A stretch of 64,000 nucleotides of DNA, from assembly GCA_037349105.1 (NCBI GenBank), contig JAYJMM010000032.1:1950501-2014500 (forward strand), in the 5' to 3' direction. Source of the stretch: Limnomonas spitsbergensis (taxonomy: Eukaryota > Chlorophyta > Chlorophyceae > Chlamydomonadales). The position numbers and the translations under genes were made by a program. Positions 1 through 9,032 of the stretch are shown here, piece by piece. A model generated the notes under the pieces. That model saw nothing but the letters and a program-made list of their open reading frames with translations. It was not told the DNA's origin and did no database searches. How positions within the stretch are numbered: position 1 is the stretch's first letter; the number at the start of each line of letters is the position of its first letter.

Positions 1-411
1 GCTAGCACACTCCCTGGTACGGCCCCTGGCCTGCACCAGCATGGCACCTGCCATTGGTGGAAATCAGGTTTCCTGGCTGCCGGTACTCAAATCGATAATT
101 TTTTAAGGTGCTGGTAGATGTTACACACATTGTAAAAGACTTTTGCTCACAGCCTGACTGGTTCATCTCTGCGTGTTCCTGCCCTCCATTCCTGATCCCA
201 AGAAAAATTAGAATGTTGTGTCGTAGGGTGCCAAAAGTTCAGAACAAAAACATTGCCCATGTTCAGCATGGCCAGTGCAGACACATGCAAGCAAAAGAGT
301 CTGGAATGCTGTTTGCTATGGTGTCAGTATATAAAGTGCGACATTACTTTGCACACTTCGAAGCATTGAGGGAAGAGTTTGGATGAGGACCAATTATTGT
401 GGGATCAGGAT

Positions 412-431
412 TGGTGGTGTTGAAAAACACC
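412..431 (-). terminator. Histone mRNA 3' stem-loop of H2B
   Basis: Read on the minus strand, GGTGTTTTTCAACACC (431 to 416) forms a perfect 6-bp stem with a 4-nt TTTC loop, followed directly by ACCA (415 to 412). This is the architecture of replication-dependent histone mRNA 3' ends bound by SLBP in animals and present in volvocine algae. It lies 49 nt past the H2B stop codon. The identical element follows H2A on the other strand, so chance is very unlikely. Confidence 0.93.
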
Positions 432-480
432 TGTTTGGTTTGATGAGGTTGAGACGGGGGCCAGATGGGGGATGAGCTAC

Positions 481-933
481 TTAGGCCGAAGTGAACTTGG
501 TAACAGCCTTGGTCCCCTCAGAGACAGCATGCTTGGACAGCTCTCCTGGCAGGACCAGGCGCACAGCAGTCTGGATCTCTCGGGAGGTCATGGTGGGCTT
601 CTTGCTGTAGCGGGACAGGCGAGCAGCCTCGGTGGCGATCTTATCAAACATGTCGTTCATGAGGGAGTTGAGGATGCTCATGGCCTTGGAGGAGACGCCA
701 GTGTCGGGGTGGACCTGCTTGAGAACCTTGTACAGGTATATCTTGTAGGACTCGACAGCCTTGCTGGATTTCTTCTTCTTCTTGCCGTCGGTGCTCTTGA
801 CAGCGACCTTCTTCGCAATCTTCTTCCCAGAGGTGACAGCGACCTTCTTCTCGACAGTGACAGCGACTGCAGCAGCGACCGTCTTCTCGACAGTGACGGC
901 CACCTTCTTCTCAGCTAGTGTCTTGGGTGCCAT
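481..933 (-). CDS. Histone H2B
   Basis: Core nucleosome histone H2B, which pairs with H2A to package nuclear DNA. The 150-residue product has a complete C-terminal histone fold: the block beginning [19 protein letters not shown], the [20 protein letters not shown] helix, [19 protein letters not shown], and the terminal [14 protein letters not shown], in which the lysine of AVTKFTS corresponds to the conserved ubiquitylation site. The start at 933 (MAPKT...) gives the usual histone N terminus; an in-frame ATG at 999 would add 22 atypical residues and is probably in the 5' leader. The N-terminal tail is odd: it repeats a VAVTVEK-like unit rather than a plain Lys/Ala-rich tail. There is no intron. 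It is divergent from H2A with 213 bp between the start codons, and the matching 3' stem-loop implies S-phase expression. Confidence 0.97.
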   Translation of the reverse strand: MAPKTLAEKKVAVTVEKTVAAAVAVTVEKKVAVTSGKKIAKKVAVKSTDGKKKKKSSKAVESYKIYLYKVLKQVHPDTGVSSKAMSILNSLMNDMFDKIATEAARLSRYSKKPTMTSREIQTAVRLVLPGELSKHAVSEGTKAVTKFTSA

Positions 934-1146
934 TTTGGATAGAAGGGATGTGGTAATAGATAGTTGTACTGTTGTCCGCTTGTACTCGTCGTGAATCATT
1001 TACATAGTGCTCAAATGTTCGGACGACTGGATCAGCAGACATCGATAGCTGGTCTGCCGATCCGACCTTTGAGCTGTCCGTCAATTACAAGAGCCCATCG
1101 CGAATGAGGCGCAGCATTTTTTCATTATAATTTTTCCATCCTCGAT
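934..1146. promoter_or_regulatory. Shared divergent H2A/H2B promoter
   Basis: This 213-bp interval separates the two histone start codons and must hold both promoters and 5' leaders. It contains a 12-bp inverted repeat near its midpoint (separate entry). A TATA-like string, ATTATAATT, sits at about 1124-1132, only some 15 nt before the H2A ATG, so it is probably leader sequence rather than a TATA box. I could not assign transcription starts. Confidence 0.8.
1029..1063. promoter_or_regulatory. Central inverted repeat in the histone promoter
   Basis: Arms GGATCAGCAGAC (1029-1040) and GTCTGCCGATCC (1052-1063) are complementary at 11 of 12 positions around an 11-bp spacer. An outer CGGAC/GTCCG pair (1020-1024 and 1076-1080) roughly continues the dyad. 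The arms include CGGATC on one strand, a core shared with the plant histone octamer CGCGGATC, though only 6 of 8 bases match. A symmetric activator site serving both genes is an inference. Confidence 0.55.
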
Positions 1147-1551
1147 ATGGCAGGTAAGACAGTATCCGCTGGTGGTGGTCGCGGCAAGGCCGCTGGAGGC
1201 AAGAAAGCCGTATCGCGAAGTGCCAAGGCCGGCCTCCAGTTCCCCGTGGGCCGTGTTGCCCGCTACCTGAAGAAGGGCAAGTACGCCGAGCGTATTGGAG
1301 CTGGAGCACCCGTATACCTTGCCGCAGTTATTGAGTATATTGCTGCTGAGGTCCTGGAGCTGGCTGGTAACGCTGCCCGTGACAACAAGAAGAATCGCAT
1401 TATCCCCCGCCACATCCAGCTGGCTATCCGTAATGATGAGGAACTAAGCAAGCTGCTGGGAACCGTCACCATTGCATCTGGAGGTGTCCTGCCCAACATC
1501 CACTCTGTCCTCCTGCCCAAGAAGAGCAAGAAGGAGGAAGAGTCGGCCTAG
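1147..1551 (+). CDS. Histone H2A (canonical)
   Basis: Core nucleosome histone H2A, 134 residues. The fold is complete and highly conserved: [20 protein letters not shown], the [20 protein letters not shown] helix, [19 protein letters not shown], and [12 protein letters not shown] with the acidic-patch residues, then [15 protein letters not shown]. The C terminus is a short acidic KKEEESA with no SQ-E-hydrophobic motif, so this is a canonical H2A rather than H2A.X, and nothing suggests H2A.Z. The N-terminal tail is Gly/Lys-rich ([10 protein letters not shown]). There is no intron. It is transcribed away from H2B and followed 41 nt after the stop by a histone 3' stem-loop, which indicates replication-coupled, probably non-polyadenylated mRNA. 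Confidence 0.98.
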   Translation: MAGKTVSAGGGRGKAAGGKKAVSRSAKAGLQFPVGRVARYLKKGKYAERIGAGAPVYLAAVIEYIAAEVLELAGNAARDNKKNRIIPRHIQLAIRNDEELSKLLGTVTIASGGVLPNIHSVLLPKKSKKEEESA

Positions 1552-1592
1552 GCATGCTGCCATCATCGACCCCATGTACGAAAAAACATACT

Positions 1593-1612
1593 GGTGTTTT
1601 TCAACACCACCA
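1593..1612 (+). terminator. Histone mRNA 3' stem-loop of H2A
   Basis: GGTGTTTTTCAACACC (1593-1608) forms a 6-bp stem with a TTTC loop and is followed by ACCA (1609-1612). It is identical to the element after H2B on the opposite strand. It marks the expected mRNA 3'-end processing site. Confidence 0.94.
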
Positions 1613-3442
1613 AATACCAGACCGAAGACCCTACACCATTGATCCAGGCTTAAAGCAGGGCAAATGCGATGGAGCCTCGCGTGGCAATCCTGCAGGTTAG
1701 TGCATGGGAATTTAAACAAATATTTGCTTCAGAGTACTTCATTTACATGCTTGCTGTCATTGAGGCTGCATCCCTTAGCAGACATTGAACCAGGCGCACC
1801 ATGCCATGAGGACAGACTCAGATAAGGCAAACGAAAAGTTCACATGCCTGCTCGAGTGAGTCCTTCATTCCGGAAATCCAGCGGACTGAGAGCAAGTCCA
1901 ACCAGTCTGTCACTGATCAAACAAGGGTACGTCCGCCCTCGCATCCGCCAACAAGAAAACGAGCACGAATGAGGTGGCATGTTCCGCTGAAGCATGTAAT
2001 TACTTTGGTTTATGACGTTGCACCAGCAGAGGAGATGGGGGAAGGAAACGAGAACGTGGTTACCTTAGTGCCACGGAATGTTCGGCCTGGTTAACATGTC
2101 TCAGTGAGGACGCACATCACAATGCTAGTTGTGTACCTGACTACTGGTAGGTCACAAAGATGCTGGTCTGCTTAGGGTCAACCGAAAGGAGCCAGGCAGT
2201 GCGTTAAGCCACTGCACCAAGAGGTGTCGCGATGCTGAAAGAAGGGACGCTTCAACTAAGTCATGTGCATCCTTACACTGTGCTGGGATAGGAAAAACTG
2301 GGAGCTTGCCTCAGGAAACAGTGAGGAGGCTGCTGATGCATGGCAGGGGGGCGGAGGGGATCCACTGGCCACTGCCTGGGTGAGGAACTGATGGGGGGGT
2401 CGGTAGCAGACAGGCGGGACTGAACGAGGCTGGGGTGTCCTCCTCCTTGTCCCCAACATAAGCATTAGACACCCAAGGACGAGCCATCCTGATTAATAAT
2501 GCAACTAAACTGCATGAATTAGTGCACTGCCTCCTCCTCCTCAAACATCAATCAAAATCTGGTTGGATTCAGGCAGGTGGCAACACCCTACTTGATGTAG
2601 TTGAGATAGCCGATCGGTAGTGGGCAAGTCACAAAGGTCACCCAGAAACAAACCCCAGGAACGAACAACCCAGACGCCAGATTTGCATTGAAAGGCAGCG
2701 TCTGTATGCCCTCCCAGCATCATCCCTTGTTAAATCAAATCGAGAGCACCAGCACATCTGAAATATGATTTTTCAGCCAGCGAAGCGCTAACAGACGGAT
2801 ACGTTGCCATAAGATAAATGATCAACAGCGAAGCGCTGGTTTATTTGGGCCTTTAGGGCAGGGTTTTAAACAATTAAGTAGGCAGCAATGATTCTGCAAA
2901 GTGAGACATATAAGAATGGTGGAGTAAGAAAACTACTGCGTTAGATGGTGTGAACAAGAGTGGCGGGCATGGCATAATATGAACATAATGAAATAGCCCA
3001 TCCCGGGACAACACATTTAACGTCAGCTTAACAGCAAACAGTAAAAAAACTGTCCAATCATGTCATTGATGCCCCACCTAAGCAAGGACAGGAAGTTCAA
3101 CATAAAACATCACGAACGAGTAAGTTGTGCATGACACTATTTCTGTACACATTTGCTTAGTATTTTGGCCATACCAGGTTCCCCCTCTAGGGTAGCTGCC
3201 TTTGCGGCAGGCCGCATAAGGGCATGCGCGCCCACCCATCTATGCAGGCCTTACTGCACGCAGCGGGTATCCATGCGCCGAGGGCCCACAGAGGTTAAGA
3301 GGGGGGCACCCATCAGTTAGACCACTGGGCAACACAACAAGGCAGGATTCGGAGCCTGTGCACGCAGCATTCCTTATTTCCTTGCCCTGGGTTAGGAAAG
3401 TAGACCTGCGTCCAGATCTGCATACATAATCTGAGTCAAGAT
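1613..3442. other. Intergenic region, no gene recognised
   Basis: No convincing coding sequence on either strand; the short ORFs here have no recognisable domains. Two copies of AGCGAAGCGCT, a small hairpin (AGCG, AAG loop, CGCT), lie about 48 bp apart near 2778 and 2827. Otherwise I see nothing structured. Confidence 0.5.
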
Positions 3443-4618
3443 CTATGACGCGGTGTAGAATCCTCCTTCGGTGACGCTCTTCTTCACGGTCCGGCACGGC
3501 AAGGGCATACTGCCTGCGAGCGACGGCAGCGTCGGCAGCTTGGCCACCACTGCTGCCGTCGAGGCTAGCCCGCTCAACAGCAGGCCGCCAGAGGCCTGAG
3601 CACCACCGCCGTTAGACCCCCCCAGCATGAGCGGCGGCAGCACCGCACCACGACCCTGCGCTCGTGGCCGGCTGGCCGGTGACGCCGACATTGACAGCCC
3701 AGAACATGGCAGGGTCGCCGCCGTCCGCAGGGACCGCGTGAACGCGACGCCGTCCGGCCCACTGCTGCCGCTGCCGCTTGCAGCAGCGCGCTGTACTGGG
3801 CGGAACGAAGAGGGGACATGCCGGCTGTGCCCTGCGCCTGAGCTGAGAGGACCAATCTGCAGCTCGAGTATTGAGTCCGCATCATCCCCGATTTCCCCGT
3901 TCCACGCGCCCGCAGACAGGATAAGCAACGACGTGCTACGGGCCCGCGAGGCTGCTGCTGCCGACACGGCCTTCTCAGAGGCGGAGCCGCTCCCACTCCC
4001 GGCTATAGCTGACACTTCCCCCGGAGCCGACGCAGCTGCTGCTGAACAGCTGGAGCCGCTTCTATTTGAAGGATCTTCAAGGGAGTGGGGCTTCCAAAGC
4101 TGACCCTGCTGCTCCACCTGATGCTTCTGGCGCTGCTGCAGCGCATCCATAGGTAGCTTCGGATCCTGCGCCGTGGAGCACTGCAATCCGACAACAGACA
4201 TGTTTGCACTAGAGGAGCTGGCCGCTGCCCCATTCTCTGCTGACCCTGCTACCTCCAGGAAGCTACAAGCCCCAGTCACAGCTGCCCCCGCAGCAGAAGC
4301 AGCAGAAATACCGCTGCCGCCGGACAGCTCTGGGGCAGTCGGGAGGGAGAGAGGCGCCAGCAGGTGGATGTGCACCGCGTTCGGGGGAGGAGCCGCGGAG
4401 CTGCCCTCCTGAGCTCTGGTAAATTCTAGGGCATCCTCCGCGCAGCCAGGTGGGAGTGTCAGGTCTGAGGAGCGACGGTGCTTAGCATGGCTCCTCCTAG
4501 ATCTTCGCACAGCGGGCAGGGCAGGGGGGGGCAGGGCAGGGAAGCAGTGATATTCAGTTGCACATCCAACCAGGAGGTCTGCAAGAAAAGTGCAGGCAGT
4601 GCACATCATGCAGGGCAC
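3443..4618 (-). CDS. Hypothetical Ser/Ala/Gly-rich protein segment (possible 3' exon)
   Basis: An open frame of 391 codons ending in TAG. I do not recognise a family. The product is low complexity, dominated by Ser, Ala and Gly with poly-Ala/Ser stretches, a Gln-rich patch (LQQRQKHQVEQQGQ) and a short acidic segment (GEIGDDADSILELQIG). It ends with KKSVTEGGFYTAS. Such composition suits a disordered regulatory protein, but GC-rich DNA can also leave spurious long frames open. The first 14 or so codons may be intronic: a good acceptor-like sequence, TTTTCTTGCAG, ends at 4579 on the minus strand. It lies in the same frame as the ORF at 5468-6403, so both may be exons of one gene with the 19-bp minisatellite in the intron. 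The splice sites are unresolved. Confidence 0.4.
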   Translation of the reverse strand: MPCMMCTACTFLADLLVGCATEYHCFPALPPPALPAVRRSRRSHAKHRRSSDLTLPPGCAEDALEFTRAQEGSSAAPPPNAVHIHLLAPLSLPTAPELSGGSGISAASAAGAAVTGACSFLEVAGSAENGAAASSSSANMSVVGLQCSTAQDPKLPMDALQQRQKHQVEQQGQLWKPHSLEDPSNRSGSSCSAAAASAPGEVSAIAGSGSGSASEKAVSAAAASRARSTSLLILSAGAWNGEIGDDADSILELQIGPLSSGAGHSRHVPSSFRPVQRAAASGSGSSGPDGVAFTRSLRTAATLPCSGLSMSASPASRPRAQGRGAVLPPLMLGGSNGGGAQASGGLLLSGLASTAAVVAKLPTLPSLAGSMPLPCRTVKKSVTEGGFYTAS

Positions 4619-4768
4619 AGGACATCATGCTCTGTAGCGTATGTGTTCCAAAAATACATGCAGAGAAAGAGCATGCTGGACAAGCCAAACCTGATTTTGA
4701 TTTCCCCCCTGCGGCCACGCCTTCGCAAAAAACATGTTGGCCAGGGCAGCCAAAGCCGGTTGGGTATA

Positions 4769-5345
4769 CCCCATACCTGCCCATATCCCCCTTGCCTGCC
4801 CATATCCCCCATGCCTGCCCATATCCCCCTTGCCTGCCCATATCCCCCATGCCTGCGCATATCCCCCATGCCTGCCCGTATCCCCCATGCCTGCCCATAT
4901 TCCCCATGCCTGCCCATATCCCCCATGCCTGCCCATATCCCCCTTGCCTGCCCATATCCCCCATGCCTGCCCATATCCCCCATGCCTGCCCATATCCCCC
5001 ATGCCTGCCCATATCCCCCATGCCTGCCCATATCCCCCATGCCTGCGCATATCCCCCATGCCTGCCCATATCCCCCATGCCTGCCCATATCCCCCATGCC
5101 TGCCCATATCCCCCATGCCTGCCCATATTCCCCATGCCTGCCCATATCCCCCATGCCTGCCCATATCCCCCATGCCTGCCCATATCCCTTATGCCTGCCC
5201 ATATCCCCCATGCCTGCCCATATCCCCCATGCCTGCCCATATCCCCCATGCCTGCCCATATCCCCCATGCCTGCCCATATTCCCCATGCCTGCCCATATC
5301 CCCCATGCCTGCCCATATCCCCCATGCCTACCCATATTCCCCATG
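4769..5345. repeat. 19-bp minisatellite, about 30 copies
   Basis: Tandem copies of CCCATATCCCCCATGCCTG with few substitutions (CCTTGCC, ATTCCCC, GCGCATA variants). Because 19 is not a multiple of 3 and the unit lacks stop codons, the array is open in several frames on both strands and creates long artificial ORFs of alternating Pro/Cys/His or Gly/Met/Trp composition. Decayed copies continue to about 5466. Confidence 0.95.
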
Positions 5346-5467
5346 TTGGCGCATGCTTACCCGCGTTGGCTCATTCTCCCTTCCGTTTCCCATGTTTGCC
5401 CGTGCTGCCCATGCATGGCCATGTTGACTTTATTCTCCATGCCTGCCCATGTTCCCCATGTTGGGCA

Positions 5468-6403
5468 TCACTGAGCGCACCTTGCAGGCCCTTCCTCCAC
5501 GCAGGGGAACAACGGGCTTGCAGGCTGGCTGGTGTCCCCCAGAAGGGCGGTCCTGCGGTGCTGCTGCGCTGACCCGTTCTGACGACCCTGCTGATCTGAG
5601 CAGGCTGCTGCCTCGCTGGAGGACAGCGAGGTGCCGACTCTGCCGTTTAGGGGGTGCTCATGCTCTGCTTCAGCCAGCGGCGACTGCAGACTGCCACTCC
5701 GGGCAACCCCTGATGCAGCTGCGTCCTTAGAGCTGATACTGCTAGTCTTGCCAAGTGTTGATGAAGGTGCCCAATCGTTCGCAACCATGGCATTGTGCCG
5801 CAGGGTGCTTCCTTTGGGGCTCGAAGTCTGGGTCCCGGCCGGGCTCACCCATGGGAAAACCTGGTTCGTCGTCGCTGGTGCGCTCATGAAAGACAGTTTT
5901 CCTTTAATCGACATCAAGGCGGCGCCTGCTTTGGGGCTTGGGCGAGGTGACGGGGGCACATCAGTCCAGAAGGCGGACGAGGGGCCAGGACAGGAGGGCG
6001 ACGGGATGGTTGGTGACGGGGATGTCAAGCCCTTCCCATCTTCCACGAATACCGAACGGTTGGCTGCTGGGTCGTCTATTTCCTCAGATATACCCTCTTG
6101 TTTCTGATGCTGCTCCGGACCTAATTGCTCCAACGCTGGTTGAGCCAGTTTGGGCTCGGGGTCGGGAGAGTGAGACGTTTGAGAGGGTACAGCAGCAGTT
6201 CTCAGCAGTGCTGCTCTTCTTGAATTTACAGCCTGCCAAGCGACAAGGAGTGATTTACTGAACTCGTCCGCACTGCGGTCGTCCTCATGCCACATCTTCG
6301 TTGTTGTTCGTGCCGTAGAAGCATTGATGCCCCATGTAAGCGGTGTGGTGTCGGTTCCACTTGCCTCAGCTATGCAAGTTTGCTTTATAAAATGTGTCGA
6401 CAT
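5468..6403 (-). CDS. Hypothetical Ser/Pro-rich protein (possible 5' exon)
   Basis: 311 codons starting with MSTHFIKQTC and ending in TGA just before the minisatellite. No family is recognised. After a moderately ordered N terminus (about residues 37-70, MWHEDDRSADEFSKSLLVAW and following), the sequence becomes Ser/Pro/Ala-rich and acidic, typical of disorder, with Pro-rich stretches such as SPSPTIPSPSCPGPSS. It shares its reading frame with the ORF at 3443-4618. A donor-like AAG/GTGCGC lies at 5481/5480, but joining it to the best acceptor at 4579/4578 shifts frame and meets a stop, so a different splice pair, or two separate genes, must be considered. Minus-strand coding is preferred to the plus-strand frames here because it is by far the longest frame. 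Confidence 0.42.
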   Translation of the reverse strand: MSTHFIKQTCIAEASGTDTTPLTWGINASTARTTTKMWHEDDRSADEFSKSLLVAWQAVNSRRAALLRTAAVPSQTSHSPDPEPKLAQPALEQLGPEQHQKQEGISEEIDDPAANRSVFVEDGKGLTSPSPTIPSPSCPGPSSAFWTDVPPSPRPSPKAGAALMSIKGKLSFMSAPATTNQVFPWVSPAGTQTSSPKGSTLRHNAMVANDWAPSSTLGKTSSISSKDAAASGVARSGSLQSPLAEAEHEHPLNGRVGTSLSSSEAAACSDQQGRQNGSAQQHRRTALLGDTSQPASPLFPCVEEGPARCAQ

Positions 6404-6879
6404 CGGCTAGGAAGATGAAAGGGAGAAATGCCTCCGTGCAAATTGCTGTCAAGGGGCACGGCGCAATGACCCTACTCCATTTTGGTTTGAGGGCGACTGC
6501 TTCATATCGCTCGAGGCAGGAATTACACTGAGCTGGGTACTGGTAAACAGCTGAGAAATGTTAGAAAGGCTCTCTAAACCCGGCCCTGGGGATGTAAGCC
6601 TGATATGTCGAAGGCAAACTAAGAAGCACCGGTCAGTGTGTGGGGTGGGTAATCCGCTGGTTTGTCCCAAGTTCCGAACAGATGGGGCGTTTCGTGATAA
6701 TCGCTGTCCTCGGACATCATCGCGGAAGCTTGACCAGCGGTGTCACGTGATTTGCTATACGTTTTCAAATACATAGCACGGCCGGCTTAGCCCGCTCAAG
6801 GTTCACTAACCATCCCATCGGGCCTCGTCCGCACGCCGATGGCTCCCATACCGAATTTAAGTGCAGTGCGCGTGCATAC
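6404..6879. other. Intergenic region, presumed 5' flank of the minus-strand ORF
   Basis: Short ORFs only, none with recognisable domains. If the 5468-6403 ORF is real, its promoter should lie here. No TATA box or other motif stands out. Confidence 0.4.
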
Positions 6880-7165
6880 GTGTGACTGCGTTCCTCGTCT
6901 CATCGAACAGATCGGCCAGATCCTCCGGCCCGTTGTCAGAGCCTTTCTCATCCTCGCCGCCCATGCCCGGCACCAGGCCCGGCATGTCATACATGCCCGA
7001 CACCAAGCCCTACATGCCATGCATGCCACCTGAGCCATGCATCAAGTCCTGAATGCCCTAAATTAAGCCAAGCATACCCTGCATCAAGCCCTTCATGCCC
7101 AGCATGCCTCCCATGCCGTGCATCGAGCCCGGCATGCCCTCCAGGGCCGCCCCTGCTGTTGTAGC
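6880..7165 (-). pseudogene. Decayed Gly/Met-rich protein 3' end
   Basis: Read on the minus strand, one frame gives LEGMPGSMHGMGGMLGMKG, continues in GM-rich style, is broken by two stops, and resumes as MPGLVPGMGGEDEKGSDNGP followed by EDLADLFDE before a stop near 6860. A GM/GMP-rich stretch followed by an acidic tail resembles the C terminus of p23-type Hsp90 co-chaperones and of other chaperone cofactors. No folded domain is present upstream, so only the tail could be represented. It could also be a decayed minisatellite that mimics coding sequence. Confidence 0.25.
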
Positions 7166-8444
7166 GTTCCAGCTACTCGGTTCTAAGGCTGTACAAGACG
7201 TACCAAGGGACTCCTTGGTGTAACATGGACTGTGTAGAATGTAAAGAGAGATATTATGGAGACACAGACAGTATAGAGCAATCGGGGCTCTTTACACGAT
7301 ACACATCATACATCATTTATCGAGTTATTTATCATCATAATAACGAGGAGTGCTGTAGCATCCCAGGCCGCCAGTATATGAGGGCAACATGTAATACAAG
7401 TAGAGGCTGCAATTCTGCTTACTTTGCAAATGTAAATTTCACGTTTGCCATTCCATAATACGCATTCCAGTCTGCTCTAATGTATAAGTTTCAGGGGATG
7501 GGCGGCATTTAAATAATTAATTTACTTAAGATGCGCGAGAAAGATGGGGGTTACAAGAAACGCTGGCCCGCCCACAAGCGTGCCCATACGGCGGGCTCAT
7601 GCTCTGAGTGGGTCCTCACAGAAAACTGTGTCCAAGTTCTGAGTTGAATTACGTAAATAAATCTCTCACCGGTGTGACTGAGCACTTTTCAGGCTCCCCG
7701 ACAAGTTTTTGGTGTGTGTTTCCAACGTATTCTAATTCTGTGAGAACCGGGATTAAATTGTTTTGGGCACAAAAAACGTCAAATCACCAGGGTTCCTGCC
7801 CTCGCTACTGTTCTGTGGTTGTGTTGGTTGCTTGCCCGGGGGGTCTCTGTTTTCCGCTCGCTGTCTTCGTGTGTTTATGATACCGTAGTGCTTGTACTGG
7901 TGCACGGTCACATGTCCCTTGCATCAAATGTGATGCTTTGATGGACTGTAGAACTTCACAAATTAAAAAATGTTTGCTGAGGGTGAACGAAGGCTAATGT
8001 CACTTAGGATATCCAAGGACCAGTGATGCGGGTCTTGTCTCATTTCCTGAAATGCGCCATTAAAAACTAGATCGGCATAAATGTATTCAAGCTTTTCAAG
8101 ATGTTCCAAAATTTTGGAGGCTCTGTGTCGCACCATAAAGCAGTAAACGTGCCAATATGGTAAACTCCGGAATCTCCGGTAAAGGCGCCTTAGAGAAGTG
8201 TCCTTCTACTCATAAACGCGGTACATTACCGTACACACAGACTCCTTGTACTTCAGACAAGAGCTGTTAACTGGCTACTGTAAGGTTCGGCCCTAGCAGG
8301 AAGTCTCTCTGCCTAGGGGTAATGTCTGGGTGTCCCTGTCTTGTGGGTACCGCCCCTACTACTTCACTCGCCCCCCGCTCCTCAGCGTTAAGCCTAAAGG
8401 GCATGCGCTGGGAGCCGGAAAAAGGGGTCGGTACTGAAAGAAAG
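7166..8444. other. Intergenic region, no gene recognised
   Basis: AT-richer sequence with scattered short ORFs. No conserved protein, RNA gene or strong repeat was recognised. Confidence 0.45.
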
Positions 8445-8511
8445 AAACTTCTGGCAATATGTACACCTCAGAAGATCAAAATATCAAAGCAAATCTGCCT
8501 GGTTCAGGCCG
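8445..8511. repeat. Imperfect direct repeat, copy 1
   Basis: Starts AAACTTCTGGCAATATGTAC and ends with AAATCTGCCTGGTTCAGGCC. A similar block occurs 523 bp downstream at 8968-9032. Both ends match closely and the middle differs. Confidence 0.7.
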
Positions 8512-8564
8512 TCCCCCGCATCTGCCTGGTTCAGGCTATATACACACATCAGCCTGGTTCAGGC
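8491..8564. repeat. Three tandem copies of a GCCTGGTTCAGGC hairpin unit
   Basis: GCCTG-GTT-CAGGC (5-bp stem, 3-nt loop) occurs at 8497-8509, 8524-8536 and 8552-8564, spaced 27-28 bp. A fourth copy lies at 9018-9030. Confidence 0.8.
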
Positions 8565-8890
8565 TGTTTTCAAAGCAAAATCTGTACGCCCAGAACTTGT
8601 TAGTTCCCTAACACTGAAGCCTCCTAAACATCTGACTGCAATCCAGCCAGTCGGTAAAAAAAAATCCCCTGAAGAAAATCCACTGCAGGAAATGTGCTGC
8701 AGGACATCCACACAAGGAAAAATTCACCAAAGAAAAAATTCACTGAAACCCGTGGCGGACCCTAGGTCCACCCACGGTTCTGCACACTTGACAAAGGCCT
8801 CTGGGACCCTGATCTCTCTCCGGCCTGATCGGGGCACACAGAATCCGGTACCGTCACCAGTGTCATGCTTGGTTGCAGGCAATAAAGGGT

Positions 8891-8960
8891 CAGAACCCAT
8901 CAGAAACCCTCAGCAACCATCAGAAACCATCAGAGGTCATCAGAAATCATCAAAAACCAG
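8891..8960. repeat. 10-bp tandem repeat, about 7 copies
   Basis: Degenerate copies of CAGAAACCAT repeat every 10 bp. The 10-bp spacing matches one DNA helical turn, but there is no evidence of function. Confidence 0.85.
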
Positions 8961-8967
8961 AATCTTT

Positions 8968-9032
8968 AAACTTCTGGAAAATATGTACGTAGAAGCTCAA
9001 ATCGTCTCAGCAAATCTGCCTGGTTCAGGCCT
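8968..9032. repeat. Imperfect direct repeat, copy 2
   Basis: Second copy of the 8445-8511 block, including the GCCTGGTTCAGGC hairpin at 9018-9030. The two copies bracket about 456 bp. They could be remnants of terminal repeats of a small element or simply a local duplication. Confidence 0.65.

Noticed and set aside
108..386. 92-codon plus-strand ORF near the window start
   Set aside because: No domain, no similarity I recognise, and a composition typical of random sequence.
934..999. Upstream in-frame ATG extending H2B by 22 residues
   Set aside because: The extension ([10 protein letters not shown]...) is unlike any H2B, whereas MAPK at 933 is the standard start.
4579..5480. A 902-nt intron joining the two Ser-rich ORFs at the best-looking GT and AG
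   Set aside because: Joining AAG/GTGCGC to TTGCAG/ACC puts the second exon out of frame and meets a TGA within a few codons.
4478..5572. Long plus- and minus-strand ORFs across the 19-bp minisatellite (Pro/His/Cys-rich or Gly/Met/Trp-rich)
   Set aside because: The unit lacks stops in all its frames, so these ORFs are automatic consequences of the repeat.
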